NCBI GenBank assembly: GCA_900074885.1
Contig: FJUW01000074.1
Span: 215,865 to 279,864 of the forward strand
Reading direction: 5' to 3'
From: Rhynchosporium graminicola
Taxonomy: Eukaryota > Ascomycota > Leotiomycetes > Helotiales > Ploettnerulaceae
DNA length: 64,000 bases
The notes beneath the pieces are model-generated. The model saw nothing but the letters and a program-made list of their open reading frames with translations. It was not told the origin of the DNA and made no database searches. Position numbers and translations under genes: made by a program. Each line of letters starts with the position of its first letter. Within the stretch, counting starts at the first letter, position 1. Positions 21,901 to 33,200 of this stretch are shown here, one piece after another.

Positions 21901-24303
21901 ATGTCCAGTAGACAACTACGGAAGCTGCAACAGCAGCGGGAACTCAAGCAGGCGCAACTCCAAATCCACGTAGAGGGGGGAGATTCCGAGGACGAGCCAG
22001 TCGCACCCACAAAAGCAAAGCCCAGCCTCTTCGCCAACCTTGCAGCACTCGAAGACGACAATGAAAACGACGAAGACGAGGAAGAGGATGAGAGGGAAGA
22101 TATCCCTGAGCCAGTAGAGACAATTACCCCACCTTCCACAGCTACGAAAGCGAAGAAATCGAAGAAGAAAAAGAAGAAAGCCAAGAAGGCGAAGGATGAA
22201 CCTGCAGAGAAAGAAGATGTCGACGATATCGATGCGGCGCTCCGTGATTTGGCGCTCAAGAAGCCGGCGGGGGGTGAACAGGTAGAGAGGAGGCTGACGG
22301 TCGATCCGGAGTATGAGAGAGTCTGCACGTTACTTGGGATCAATACGCAGCACTTGAAAGTAGCAAATGAGATGCGGAATCTGTTTGGGAAGGCTGCTAT
22401 AGAAGTTGTGGATGAGCCTGGTGGACGTGCAGGAAGAAGAGCCAGACCGCGGGGTCAGAACCAGCAAGTTGATTTGGAGACAGCTCTGAAGGGACAACAT
22501 CAACCTGGAAAGGGATTGTCGGAACTTACATTACGGAGAAATCTCTTCATTCAAGGAAAGGATGACTGGCCCAAAGCTACCACGGGTGGATTGACAATGG
22601 CTGTCGTTGATGATAAAACGGATGATGGGACTGTGGAATTCCGATATGTGCACGACAAGGCATATCAGGCTCTACAGCAGACTTTCCAAGGGTTTGTAGA
22701 GATGGGAGATCCTCAGAATTTGATTGGACTTTTGACACGGAGTCGTAAGTCTACCACTCTCTTTGTGAAAGGCCACCGCTAACACTATCTAGCATACCAC
22801 ATCTCCCTCCTCATTCAAGTCAGCAAAATTGCTAAAGATCAATCGGACCACGCCCTCTCAGCCGACCTCCTCGAACGCGCGCTCTTCAGTTTCGGTCGTG
22901 CCGCCACAACCCTCTTCCACGCTAAGCTCGCCCAAGGAAAAGCACGACTCGATTTTGCGCGACCAGAAAACAGAGAATTATGGCTCGCAGCTTATCAATA
23001 TATCAAATCCCTCCTCCAAAAAGGAACCTACCGCACCGCTCTCGAATGGGCGAAACTAATCCTGTCTCTGGACCCGGAAGAAGATCCCTACTGCATGCGT
23101 CTCCTAATTCACCAACTTGCCTTGAAAGCACGGGAATTCAATTGGCTGCTCGATGTCTCTGAATCTGAGATCCCCGAGATCTGGGCACCATCCCACCTAG
23201 GAAAATGCCACGCAGCATCGCACACCACTCCCTCCCTCGCTTTCGCCGCATTGCAACTCAAAGAGAGCGTACAATGCCGAAAGCTGCTTACAGATTCGAT
23301 GCAAAACCTTCCATGGCTTTTTACGCACCTCTTCAAAGAACTTGATCTCGATGCTCCACCCAGCATTTGGGGAATTATGCCACGCACAGATGCCGAATCC
23401 CTCTTCACAGAACTCTACGTCGTGCAGACAAAAGATCTATGGAATACACCTGAAGCTACTGCCCTGTTGATGGAAATCGCACACACGATACCGAAAGTCA
23501 ACGCTGATTCTATCCCTAAACTCGAAAATGCAGAAATGACACTCGATGTTGTGCGATTCGTTTATTTGGACAATACGCCTGCCATCATGGCCCTTGCGCC
23601 AAGCCAGTTGCTGCATAGGAGTAACAACTCGGACGCCGATCCTTTACCGCCCGATGTTAACGTGTATTCTTACGAATCCCAACGTAGCACTATTGAAGGC
23701 CGGTCTCATACTCGCGGTTCTGAAGGGCTGGGAGGCGATTTCTTCAATCCCCTGGCTGCTTTGAGAGCTATGATACCCGGCTTTCCACGAGGTTCAGATG
23801 ACGACGATCATGATGTCAACATCGAAGATTTCCCTGAAGCAATGAGGATGGAAATAGAAGCTGCAATCGCGAACGGCGTTATCCCACCTGAAGGCGTCCC
23901 ATTCCCTATTCGTGGAGGTGTACCTAGAGAGCTCAGAAGGCTGCAGGATGGGTATGTATCGGGTGAGAGCACGGAAGAGGATTACGATGATCAGGATGAA
24001 GCCAGTGATGCGGAGCCAGCGGATAGTATTGGAGGGGATTATTCACATGTGGAAGTCAGTTACGCCAGGAGACTTTTGAATATGCTTTGGGGAGGCGGTG
24101 GCAATGCCGCGAACGCTGCGAATGGCGCTGGAGCGGAGGAGAATGAGAATACAGATACAGATGAAGATATGCCGCCCTTAGGAGAGGTGAACCGAGTGGG
24201 TATGGTGGGTAGCTTAGGGAGCGTACATCCTGACACTTTACCTGCTGAGTTGAGACCAGAGTCTAGTGATGACGAAGATGAGGAATTGCCGGATCTGGTA
24301 TGA
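21901..24303 (+). CDS. RQC1: TCF25/Rqc1 family, ribosome quality control factor
   Basis: Two exons, 21901-22744 and 22793-24303, with a 48-nt phase-1 intron containing a GCTAACAC branch site, give 784 aa. The start MSSRQLRKLQQQRE is the conserved family opening. An acidic tract (about 55-72) and a Lys-rich tract (AKKSKKKKKKAKKAK, about 83-97) follow, then the conserved core from RRLTVDPEYERVC through FQGFVEMGDPQNLIGLL, YHISLLIQVSKIAKDQ and the helical-repeat part (FSFGRAATTLFH, LDPEEDPYCMRLLIHQLALKA). The C-terminus is acidic (DDEDEELPDLV). The yeast protein is a subunit of the complex that marks stalled 60S nascent chains with Ltn1 and Cdc48. Family call secure; the function is by orthology. 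Confidence 0.93.
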
Positions 24304-25297
24304 GCATAGACTATAGACAAACCCCGCTTGGGAGATGGAAGGTAGAAAATGGCTGGATAGATGTAGATAGAAATTTTCAGATCTGATTTGAACATCTTTG
24401 GTACCTAGCCTCCCAGTGTACGGTATATCCGTACACCAAAATCGAGCCGTATCAGAGGACAGCGACTTCTTCACAACCACTAATCAGAATTGATTGAAAT
24501 GCGTGCCACAAGATAGCAACGCTTCTTCCAAATAGACTAGTAGCATTGATGGAGTTTATCGCTTTGTTGATTATCTCACTGCGTTCCCTGCTGGAAGAGG
24601 TCTCACGATCCTTTACTTCCTTCTTGCCTGTTTGGTGTACGAATACTATTTATTACACACCATGAGCTAGCTATTTACACATGTCCTTTCCGCTGGAAGT
24701 TCAGCCACATGGTTCGTCGTATCGGAGAGCAATCTCTTCGAAAGCCCCCCAGCGAGCCAGAAGATCAGGTAAAACATGCGCATCGTTCCGTGCCGAGCCT
24801 CAACTCTCTCAATCGAGCTCATCTCATACTCCACAAACAAGGAAGGCCCTCACAAACATGCTCATATTCAGATTTCTCCGGGAGAAGGATGTCTCGCACG
24901 TACTGTGCCCATACCATACCATACCATACCACAACATAACATAACTTAGCTTGTAAGTATCTCCTTACAGCTCATATCCCGTCTCGTGCAAAGTAAATCA
25001 CATCCGAAGACCAAAACCCAGGACCCTGGTAAAACTGCCTCAAATGCCCGCACCGAAAGGGTACGGAGGAAACCCCGATGGGCCGCTCGCCATGTTTGCC
25101 AGGAGGCCGGCCATCACATCATTCCAGATGAGCAGGTTTCATCCCTCCCTGGTGTTTGGACATCGAGAAGTGCACGAGGCTCAACCAGTGTATCACGCTA
25201 GCGGCCGCGGACTGATTGCGTGCCCTCGATTAGAAATACCCTCAGACTTACTCACCTACAAGTGCAAGAACAACTTACCATACCTCCCTACGTGTCA
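24304..25297. other. Intergenic, includes a short pentanucleotide repeat
   Basis: The 3' side of the TCF25-like gene and the 5' side of the copper chaperone gene. Apart from the CCATA repeat listed separately, nothing was recognised; plus frames at 24681-24944 and 25044-25343 lack protein character. Confidence 0.5.
24909..24945 (+). repeat. CCATA microsatellite
   Basis: Four perfect CCATA units (24909-24928) followed by degenerate units CCACA, ACATA, ACATA. Confidence 0.85.
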
Positions 25298-25305
25298 TAT
25301 AAATA
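25298..25305 (+). promoter_or_regulatory. Possible TATA box of the copper chaperone gene
   Basis: TATAAATA lies 171 nt upstream of the ATG at 25469. The distance would imply a leader of about 130-140 nt. Confidence 0.45.
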
Positions 25306-25468
25306 CTCCTTCTTGCTCCTCCGTCTTTCTCTTCCGATTATAAAATCTCTAATTTCACGCTGCAACAACAAGCACCAAATCGATCACGTCGAGAAGAAGA
25401 TCGGAATCGTTTATTTGACTGATCGGAATATCAATACTACCCCGCTGTAAACCACCACCATCGCCAAG

Positions 25469-26132
25469 ATGTCCGCAGAACAAGACCATACCTACAAATT
25501 CGGGGTGAGCATGAGCTGTGGTGGATGCTCGGGGGCTGTTACTAGAGTGCTTGGGAAGTTGGATGGTGAGTCCTCTGCGGTGTTCTTTGTGTTGTTTGGA
25601 TTTGGAGGGGTGGGGGATGAAGCAGGGGAGGGAGGGAAGGTATAATATTGGGTTCCTCTTAGGGAGAAGGGCACAGTATTTTCGATTCAGAGACATTCCA
25701 TGGGAGAATGTGAGAGGAAAGAATGATGGAGTGGAAATCCGAGCTTGCGATTGAGGCATGGATGAGAAAAGAGCGATGGGAGTTAATCTACTCTAAATGG
25801 CCAGTGCTCGGAGGATATACATCCACCCCTCTCTCTCCCCAAGTTGGGCGGCTCTCTTCTCCTCTACAGAGACTCCAGGACTTAGCTTCTCCCGCGTCTC
25901 TACATTTCCTTCAATGTCTGCACACTTCAATTCTCGAGCCTTACATTGACATCCTCCTTCAGGTGTAAAATCCTTCGACGTCTCCCTCGACACACAAACG
26001 GCAACCGTCGTAACCGACTCCTCGTTGTCGTATGATAAAGTACTAGCCACCATCGCCAAGACGGGAAAGAAGGTCAACACCGGAGAGGCGGATGGGGAGG
26101 TTAAGAGTGTGGAGGTTGCTGCTGCTGCTTAA
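25469..26132 (+). CDS. ATX1: ATX1-type cytosolic copper chaperone
   Basis: Two exons, 25469-25565 and 25963-26132, phase 1, 88 aa (yeast Atx1 is 73). The ATG has a good context (CCAAGATG). It forms one heavy-metal-associated domain: the copper ligand motif MSCGGC lies at about residues 15-20, the intron falls right after GKLD, and the second half reads GVKSFDVSLDTQTATV then VLATIAKTGKKV, where the Lys pair matches the docking surface used to meet the Ccc2-type Cu-ATPase. It carries Cu(I) to the secretory pathway. The intron is 397 nt, several times longer than others here; it contains no open frame I would call, but could hold a regulatory element. The C-terminus ends in four Ala. Confidence 0.95.
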
Positions 26133-27796
26133 ATCCGCCAGGAGATATGTGGAATTGGGGATGGGATCGGAGAGAGGGTATGGGAGAGGGACAGGGATAG
26201 CGGACGGCGTTTTGGGCTAGAACGAAATGATAGGAATGAATGGATTTATGGCCTGATGATGCAGCGGATGTGTTTGATGTGATTTGCTTGAATTGAGCTG
26301 ACATAGTATTTCAAATCAATGGAAGGAAGTGATTAAAACAAGGCGGAGAGAGTACCAGCTATCCGTCCATCCTTTCATCCAACATGTGCCCCTTGAATTG
26401 GCGCACCTCAATATCAAGCTCCGTTTTTCTTGCCCAAAGTCTCGCCAACCAGGCACAAGATGTGTCTCCTGGTGCAAACTTATACCTAACTGGCTACCTA
26501 TCACACTCACCCACACACATCGCCTATCAACCTCACCCACACACATCGCCTGACACCATGATGAACAACCACAGATAATTATTCACAAAACTCTAGGGAA
26601 GAAAAGAAACATCTCATCCCACATCTTTCCTTTCCTTTCCTCCAGGAAAATTGAACCTCATGCGATGTGGAAGCTATGAACGCAGGGTCGGTCTTTCATT
26701 TCTCATCCTCTGTTTCAATTTTCGAAATATGTCAGGCCTCTCTTGTCCGTTACTTAGTGGGTTATATAACTTATATTTATATAGAGAATTGTGGATTGAG
26801 GATGGAAATCGATATCGAAGGAAATCAATAGAAAGATAACATGTTTACTGTTTTCCGTAAGCGAGGAATCAAGATTCAGGACCTCGGGCTCGGGAATGCA
26901 CTCGAGAATAGCAGAACTACGAGAACAGCTAAGGGATCCTGAGTATTTCTAGACGATTAAGGCCCGGTTAGCTGATGATTCAAGATATCAATCTGGCTAT
27001 TATCTGGATCTTGGGTTGGTAGTGTTACAGTATTTCCAAATTGCGCATGAATGAAATATTCCACGCTCTAGCAAGAACCCTTTGTTTTCGGTCCCAGTCC
27101 CTATCTTCACACCCTCGGCTTTATAACCCCTGAACAGCCCTACGAAACCCACCATGGCGTCGCTTGATACTCTCCCACTCCCATCAACCTCCGCATATCT
27201 ATCTACCTTCGCTTATCTATCTTCACCGTATCGACACAGCCATGCTAAGAAGACCTCTCCCCCTTTCGCGCTTAGAGCTAAACTACGATAAAAAATCGAC
27301 GATTAAGTAGTACAAGCCCTCCCCTAGACTGAATACCAGACTTGCTATCATGTAGCTAACCCAGCTGCAGCTGATGGAATAAAGCCCAGTAGTCTTAGTC
27401 AAGCACAGGCACTCTGAAGGGCGAATTTTTTCTGGAGATGATTGAATCGTGGAGGAGGATTTATGGATATACTGTTACCGGACGGAAAGTTATATATATC
27501 TGTATTATGCTATTAGTATTACCTTAATATGTGCTCAGCGATGAAGAAAAGAATATCGCAATTTTGTCTTTTCCCGGTAGCCTAAAGAATGTTCAGAAAA
27601 TGTAATGATGAGCTTTCAAAGTAATGAAGTCATCTTATGATATGTTCGTAACTTATCTAGGGAGGTATCAAGGCAACGGCATTAAAGACACAAGCCCAAC
27701 ACAGGACAAGAAATTTTGTTTATCATCGCTGTGGCATTCCGAATATAGATACAATGAAATTAACGCCCCCAACCTTCTGACCCGCTGACCAACTAT
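26133..27796. other. Intergenic, nothing recognised besides a short direct repeat
   Basis: No gene can be supported. A 20-bp direct repeat is listed separately. Towards 27.2-27.7 kb the DNA is more AT-rich. Confidence 0.5.
26506..26551 (+). repeat. 20-bp direct repeat, two copies
   Basis: CTCACCCACACACATCGCCT occurs at 26506-26525 and again at 26532-26551, six bases apart. Confidence 0.85.
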
Positions 27797-29029
27797 CTAC
27801 CTTTGGATGACAACTTGCGAGTGTCCGCCAGTCTTGTCGACTACGGGAGCATCAAGCTCGAACCCAACCTCCAAATGCCAGTCCATAGAACCCTCAACGA
27901 TCGCCATTGCTCGCGCCATATTCCCTGCCGAGGAGAAATGGATGCGCTCCACAGCACCCGTTCCATCCTCGTAAACCAGTCCGAGGGACTGGGGACGGAT
28001 TCGCTTCCTCGTGTTTTGATCTTGCAACTTATCAAGCTGGGAAGAGAATGCGTACAATAGTCCGCCACCTAAGCGAGGCATTGTGATATCTTTGGTAGCA
28101 CAGTGGAGATGGAAGATTCCGATGTGTTTTACGCCTGGTTCGAAGCCGGTGAGAGTGTGTGTTTTGAGGTAGTCTTTAAGTGAGGGTCCGTTCCAAGACG
28201 GGAGCCAGTGTACGTTGAAGGCTATACCTGACGAGATGGCGTTTGGTGGGTTGGGGGTTTGGTCGATATTGTTCTTCTTCTGTACTGGCTTCTTGGATTC
28301 CTCGTTATTTTTCTGGACTGGCATCTTGAGTTCCTCGTGCTTTCTCTGTACTGGCTGCTGCGATTCCTTGCTACCCTCACTGATTGGAATGACCTCAAAA
28401 CCGACCCACAATTCCCACTCCTTTCCACTCACAATGAATCTCACAGCGCGATCGAGCGAGCTATCATCAAGCACGAAGTTCTTCCAATTTCCTCCTCCTC
28501 CGATCTTGTAAGCCATGAACATGATCTCGAGAAACGGACGAAACCCAGCCGCAAGATTCTGAAGCACTGTCCTAAAGAGAGGAGTGAAGGCAAACAGAGC
28601 TCTCCCTTGCAGCCATTTCACTGTGAGTAGGTTGATATCGAGGTCGCTCTCATACTCTTCGACGTGTATCTTGATACCTCCCAGACCCACAATGGGATTG
28701 GCTACAAAGTGGTGTGAGAGAAGGTCACCATCCAGGGCGTTATGCCATTTGAAGATGATAGGTTCGCCCTTGCTGATAATCGCGGTGGAGGAATATACCT
28801 CTCCAACATTTGTAGCCTCGATTTGTTTCTCATGGCTAGGTTCTGTTGTCTTGCTGGGTGTCTTCGTACTGGCTGTCGTCGTGCGGGCAGTCATCTGGCT
28901 GATTGTCGACTTGCCGGCCTCATTAGTCGCAACAGTCTCAAAAGACTTGGCACCCTCTTCGCTTTCCGAACGTCTCTTTCTTTTTCTATTTCCCTCATCT
29001 TCGTAATTGTTATTGGTCTTGGATGTCAT
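27797..29029 (-). CDS. Unrecognised protein with two related domains and an 11-residue repeat linker
   Basis: Single exon, 410 aa, from the first ATG (MTSKTNNNYEDEGNRKRKRR) at 29029; the frame is open upstream without an ATG. The N-terminus (1-75) is disordered and basic, with RKRKRR as a possible nuclear signal. Residues about 90-215 and 270-396 look like two copies of one beta-rich domain: each ends with a helix and strand pattern, DRAVRFIVSGKEWELWVGFE against ARAMAIVEGSMDWHLEVGFE. The linker (219-255) carries three copies of an 11-residue unit beginning [MKQ]PVQ[KR] (QPVQRKHEELK, MPVQKNNEESK, KPVQKKNN). I know no family for it. The balanced base composition and uninterrupted frame suggest a real gene; it borders the AT-rich block. 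Confidence 0.65.
   Translation of the reverse strand: MTSKTNNNYEDEGNRKRKRRSESEEGAKSFETVATNEAGKSTISQMTARTTTASTKTPSKTTEPSHEKQIEATNVGEVYSSTAIISKGEPIIFKWHNALDGDLLSHHFVANPIVGLGGIKIHVEEYESDLDINLLTVKWLQGRALFAFTPLFRTVLQNLAAGFRPFLEIMFMAYKIGGGGNWKNFVLDDSSLDRAVRFIVSGKEWELWVGFEVIPISEGSKESQQPVQRKHEELKMPVQKNNEESKKPVQKKNNIDQTPNPPNAISSGIAFNVHWLPSWNGPSLKDYLKTHTLTGFEPGVKHIGIFHLHCATKDITMPRLGGGLLYAFSSQLDKLQDQNTRKRIRPQSLGLVYEDGTGAVERIHFSSAGNMARAMAIVEGSMDWHLEVGFELDAPVVDKTGGHSQVVIQR
28264..28357 (-). repeat. 33-bp coding tandem repeat
   Basis: About 2.8 units of 33 bp within the linker of the 27797-29029 gene, encoding the [MKQ]PVQ[KR] repeat. Such repeats change copy number readily. Confidence 0.6.
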
Positions 29030-30117
29030 TGCTGCGCTTTGAAGGGTCAAAGGGGCGGGATGAAGAGTGTAGGGCTGGGGAAGTGCTTTGTCGAGGGCGT
29101 GGGGCTGTGCTGTTGATGCTATTGTCGCAGGCAAGGGAAATTGAAGAAGCCTAAGAGGTTTAAGAAGTGATTGCAAACCTCAACTGGATTGCAGGAAGCA
29201 AAGATGGAGAAATGGGGAGGGATGTTTCGTCGTGAGAATCGTTAGGTTGCGAAGTGAAACAGTGGTTACTGCGCGCAAGAAATTTCATATTTGTCGTGGG
29301 CGACGGGGTACGGGATTGGCCTGAGGCAGAAACAATGCGACAATATCAGAGTACTTCGAGATATTATTGAGATGTGTCTGGGTTAGTTAAAGGCTGGAAT
29401 ATTCGAAAGTGTTATGTCTGGGCGTTAACGTGGTTCGAGTGAGGTCTTGAGAGCTAAGCGAGACTTTGTTTACTCTTGGCGAGGATTTGGGGTCATAAGG
29501 AGACACTACATACACTACATGTGCCGTGATATTACGCGAGACGATTATACTTTTTGAAGAAGATTTTATTAGAGAAATAGAATGTTTGATACATGCGAAT
29601 GCTTCGTGATTATTAGGTCCGACGCGTTTAGGCTATTACCTGGAGGAAAAAACCTAGTAACGCCGCACTTTTCCTTTTTGAAGCCTGGTAATATATGCTC
29701 CTTATCTAAATTTTAGTAATAATTTACAAATGATTTAAGGGATACTAGCTAGATAACCCAAAGTTAATTACTTGATTAAAGACTATCTGGGCTTAGTAAA
29801 CTTATTTCTTACTTATAATAAATTATTAATTCGAGTATAGTATTTCGAAAGTGCTCCGGAATTACTTACTTAGATAATATCAGATCAATACGTAGTTAGC
29901 TAATATCTAAGCTTAGTGATATCGATTTTCTCTTTTTTCTCTTTAACTTTGCCCTAGATAAACTTACTTATAGATATACGCAGTATTCCGTATTAGGCTG
30001 ATGAATTGCATAGTAGATAAGGCTAGGCTATACTTAGGTCAGATTCATATGATAATTTCTATTATAGGAAACCCTTCATTGAAATATCCACAACTCTATA
30101 AGTATAATAACCTTAAG
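29030..30117. other. Transition into AT-rich DNA
   Basis: From about 29.5 kb the sequence becomes TA-rich and stop-dense in all frames. No protein-like frame survives. It is probably RIP-mutated repeat DNA without recognisable ends. Confidence 0.5.
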
Positions 30118-30299
30118 TGTAATAATCACTTGGTACGCTGAGGTAAATAGGCACAATGGAATAGTAGAACAGTCGCTGGAGGTTCGCTGGTAATGATCTG
30201 GTTGATACAGAAACTAATTGCTAAGGAGAGAAGGTTCTTCCTTCCTCTCTAATTCTGAAATACAGGAGTGGGAGGCACTAGGCGCACAGACCCATTACA
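30118..30299 (-). mobile_element. Solo LTR of the E1 family
   Basis: A 182-bp copy of the LTR that flanks element E1, in reverse orientation: read on the minus strand it starts TGTAATGGGTCTGTGCGCC and ends TATTACA. It is flanked by a perfect 5-bp target duplication, TTAAG (30113-30117 and 30300-30304). A single LTR with its own duplication is the product of recombination between the two LTRs of a former element. It keeps more C and G at CpA/TpG sites than the E1 copies, so it is less mutated. Confidence 0.92.
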
Positions 30300-30959
30300 T
30301 TAAGCCTTCAAAAAATATCAAGATAACTTTTCATTTATTACTACTATTATAACCCTAAGCTTTACCACGAGTTAATATTTGAGCGTCATACGGAGTACTA
30401 GTATTGCCTCAATTTTATTTAATACGGCTTCGAATAAAATCTCCTTAAATTATCTGCTTTCTCGGCGGTTTTGCCTCTAGTATTTACATGGAAAAGATTA
30501 CCGGCACATTACTTCAAGCCCGAGTTTTAAATAGCAGTATATAAAGCCGGTCTTATAAAATTGTATTAATATACTAACGGATTGCTTTTTTTAATATTAA
30601 CTATAATAAGAAATCTAGTTACAGTATTAGCTTAAAGATTAGAAGTAGTCGCTATCTTAGTAAGCTACACTTAGGTTAATATATAACATATTATCAGACT
30701 TATTTTATAAAATTATAAGGCAGATTATAATTATTATAATAATATCAGAAAGAACTTACTTTAATTTACCCTTACTTTTCTAATAATAAGAGAGGTATTA
30801 TGATTATTATTTTATAAATAGGTCTATGTATATATTTACGTCATATACTACGACTATCATCTCGCTAGTATGTCGAGTATCACCCTGTCCCGGGAATATA
30901 ACGCTAGAATACCCTTTACTCTTCAGTCGATCCTTTCGCTGTCTTGATCCATCACATCC
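30300..30959. other. AT-rich degenerate DNA
   Basis: TA-rich, stop-dense, without recognisable repeats or frames. Confidence 0.5.
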
Positions 30960-31720
30960 CTGCGCTCAAGGCCATCCGAGCAGCCCGCGCAATATTCTTG
31001 CTCACATGCTAGTACCCAACAAACACCTGCATCCAACCTTAGTACGCCTCGTCAACCTCCGCCTTAGTCATAGAATCCTAACTCTCTTGAGTAGTATAGC
31101 TCTAAAGCTCTCATTATATCATTCACTGAACTCGACAGCATACAGAGTCATGTTGTTCCACTTTGCGGCTAGTAGGGCGTTCATAAGTGCGGTATCAAGT
31201 TAAGCGAGGAATATATCGACTGGGATCTTTTTTTTAGGTCGAGCAAAAGGTCTATATAATGATCGATTTCTTCGTCAACCTTATTACCGTAATCAAGCAT
31301 ACAGTCGCATTTACTGTCCTTCTTTAGTGCCTTCTTAGTAATCGGGTAGTCTATGTCGTGGAGCCAGCTAATAGAGATCTTCAACTTGCCGTCTTTATCG
31401 ACCTTAGTATTAGAGTCCGACTTAGGAAGAGATCTCAAAGTTTACTTAGCTCCCTTTATCATCTTCGAATTATCTTTTATCTCCTACGCTTACCGACTAA
31501 CTCTACTTGTTTCGACCTGCACTATTAACTGCTCCGACCTTATTATTATTATTCGCAGACGCCTTCACATCTTGGTACGTTCTCGAGCCGGTTCTATAAT
31601 CTTTACTCTTTCCTAAAAACAAGCCCACTGTGCATAACTGCTGCTTTGATAGGGCCTCGTACCATTCCTTCCAGGCTCTAGACGCACGCCCCTTTCTGTA
31701 ATAACAGCAGACTAATCCAA
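30960..31720 (-). pseudogene. RIP-destroyed copy of the 32141-33200 gene
   Basis: Read on the minus strand, segments line up in order with the intact gene to the right: KGRASRAWKEWYEALSKQQL against KGRARKVRTSWYKGLSEQQL, SWLHDIDYPITKK against GWLHDMDGPTSKI, DHYIDLLLDLKK against DHFVDILLDMKT, LDTALMNALLAAKWNNMTL against LDDALIHSIPDAKWGNLTL, and GWMQVFVGY against GFMQAFVGY. Many TAG and TAA codons interrupt it, as RIP produces from CAG, CAA and TGG. The N-terminal exon is not recognisable. It is a tandem, same-strand duplicate 1 kb from its sister. Confidence 0.8.
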
Positions 31721-32140
31721 ACCGATATCGTGAGAGTATGCAAGTCAGTCCTATGTAGATATATTTAGATACGAACATATTATATTCAGAGATATCACCT
31801 AAAAGGAAAGCTTATATACGATATAGTATTCAAGATTATGATTAGTCGCTGTTTTATTAAGCTTCTCTTTAAGTCGAGATAGACTTTATGTCCTGTCTCC
31901 TGTTATAGTATCATTTAGCAGATTGAAATTATTAAAGAGATATTAATAGAATTTAGTTCCTCCTGAATTCACTTTATTATGATAACTTAATACTATCATA
32001 TCTAAACTTATTTATTAATATATGTATATTTATTTTATGCATCGGAGATCTCCTCTATCTCAGAACCTTGCTACTATCAAGGAACTCACCAAGCCATAAT
32101 CAGGATTTAAAAACCACTTTCCGCACGATCTCATTTTTTA
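31721..32140. other. AT-rich spacer between the tandem copies
   Basis: TA-rich, with no frame or repeat recognised. It probably held the promoter and first exon of the destroyed copy. Confidence 0.45.
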
Positions 32141-33200
32141 TTATTCTGCTCTCAATGATAGTCGTGTTGCTTGTGCTATGCCCTTACTAACATATTCATA
32201 GCCGACGAACGCTTGCATAAATCCCAAATTTGCAGATGCCTTCTCGACCTGTTCCTCTGTCATCTTGGCCCCAAATCTTTCCTGAAGTGTTGCCTTAAAA
32301 CTATCACTTCCTATCCATCTACTGATCTCTATAGCACAAAGAGTCAGATTGCCCCATTTCGCATCTGGTATGCTGTGGATCAGAGCGTCGTCAAGCTGGG
32401 AGAGAAGCCTGCCGAGTGTGAGGGTTTTCATATCCAGCAGTATGTCGACGAAGTGATCTACCTCTGATTCGCTGTCCATGTTGTTGCCTGCAGGTCTACA
32501 GTTACAGTATGTGATCTTTCCCGCGTGAATCTTTGAAGTGGGGCCGTCCATATCGTGTAGCCAGCCTACAGACATCTTTAAGGTTCCACTCTGATCCACC
32601 TGAGTAGCGAATCTCGACGCAAGAAGAGTACTTATAGCCTTGCTACTTCCTTTGACCTCCTTGGAAACACAATTCTTTGCCATTTCGGTATATTTTCGCT
32701 TTTTACCGGCTTTCTCATTGAGAGCATCATCTTCTGCTCTGTTGTTTGCGTCCTTGCCCCCATCCTCTGTCCCGTCCGGATCCACATCGTCGCTGTGTTT
32801 ATCGTTGCTTGCGGAAATTTTCGCGTCACCATACCTCCTCGATCTGCTCTTGGTATCCGATGCGAGACCTAAGGACAACCCCACTGTACCCAACTGTTGC
32901 TCTGACAAACCCTTGTACCAGCTTGTCCGGACTTTTCTTGCGCGGCCCTTGTCATCCCATATCTCCCTCGCCCTTTTGTTTCTCTCCTTGAGGCTGAGCC
33001 GAAGTAACAGCATGGACTGGCGATCGGTAAATTTATTGCCGGTTCCGATTGCTGGGATAGTCGATGCGATCTCTTGGTCGAGGATCGCATTCGCTGTTTT
33101 GGTCAGCTATGCGCGAACTGCGGAGCTCACTGCTCGGGGATACGAGATGAAGATGCTTACGAGTGATCTTCCGGAGAAGATCGAGATTTGATGCAGACAT
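32141..33200 (-). CDS. Unrecognised protein, intact member of a tandem pair
   Basis: Two exons, 33200-33161 (ATG TCT GCA...) and 33093-32141, with a 67-nt phase-1 intron (gtaagc...acag) give 330 aa: MSASNLDLLRKITPNAILDQ at the start and QATRLSLRAE at the end. Residues about 115-155 are a polar, charged segment (DGTEDGGKDANNRAED, then KKRKYTE as a possible nuclear signal). The second half is helical with regularly spaced hydrophobics. No known domain, signal peptide or membrane helix is seen. The gene is uninterrupted and of normal composition although its tandem copy is destroyed and transposons lie 1.7 kb away. Function unknown. Confidence 0.68.

Noticed and set aside
21879..22343. Ser-rich minus-strand frame
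   Set aside because: It is the complement of the acidic and Lys-rich N-terminus of the TCF25-like gene.
30826..31203. 125-codon plus-strand frame
   Set aside because: The minus strand of this stretch aligns with the intact 32141-33200 gene, so the plus frame is a shadow of the pseudogene.
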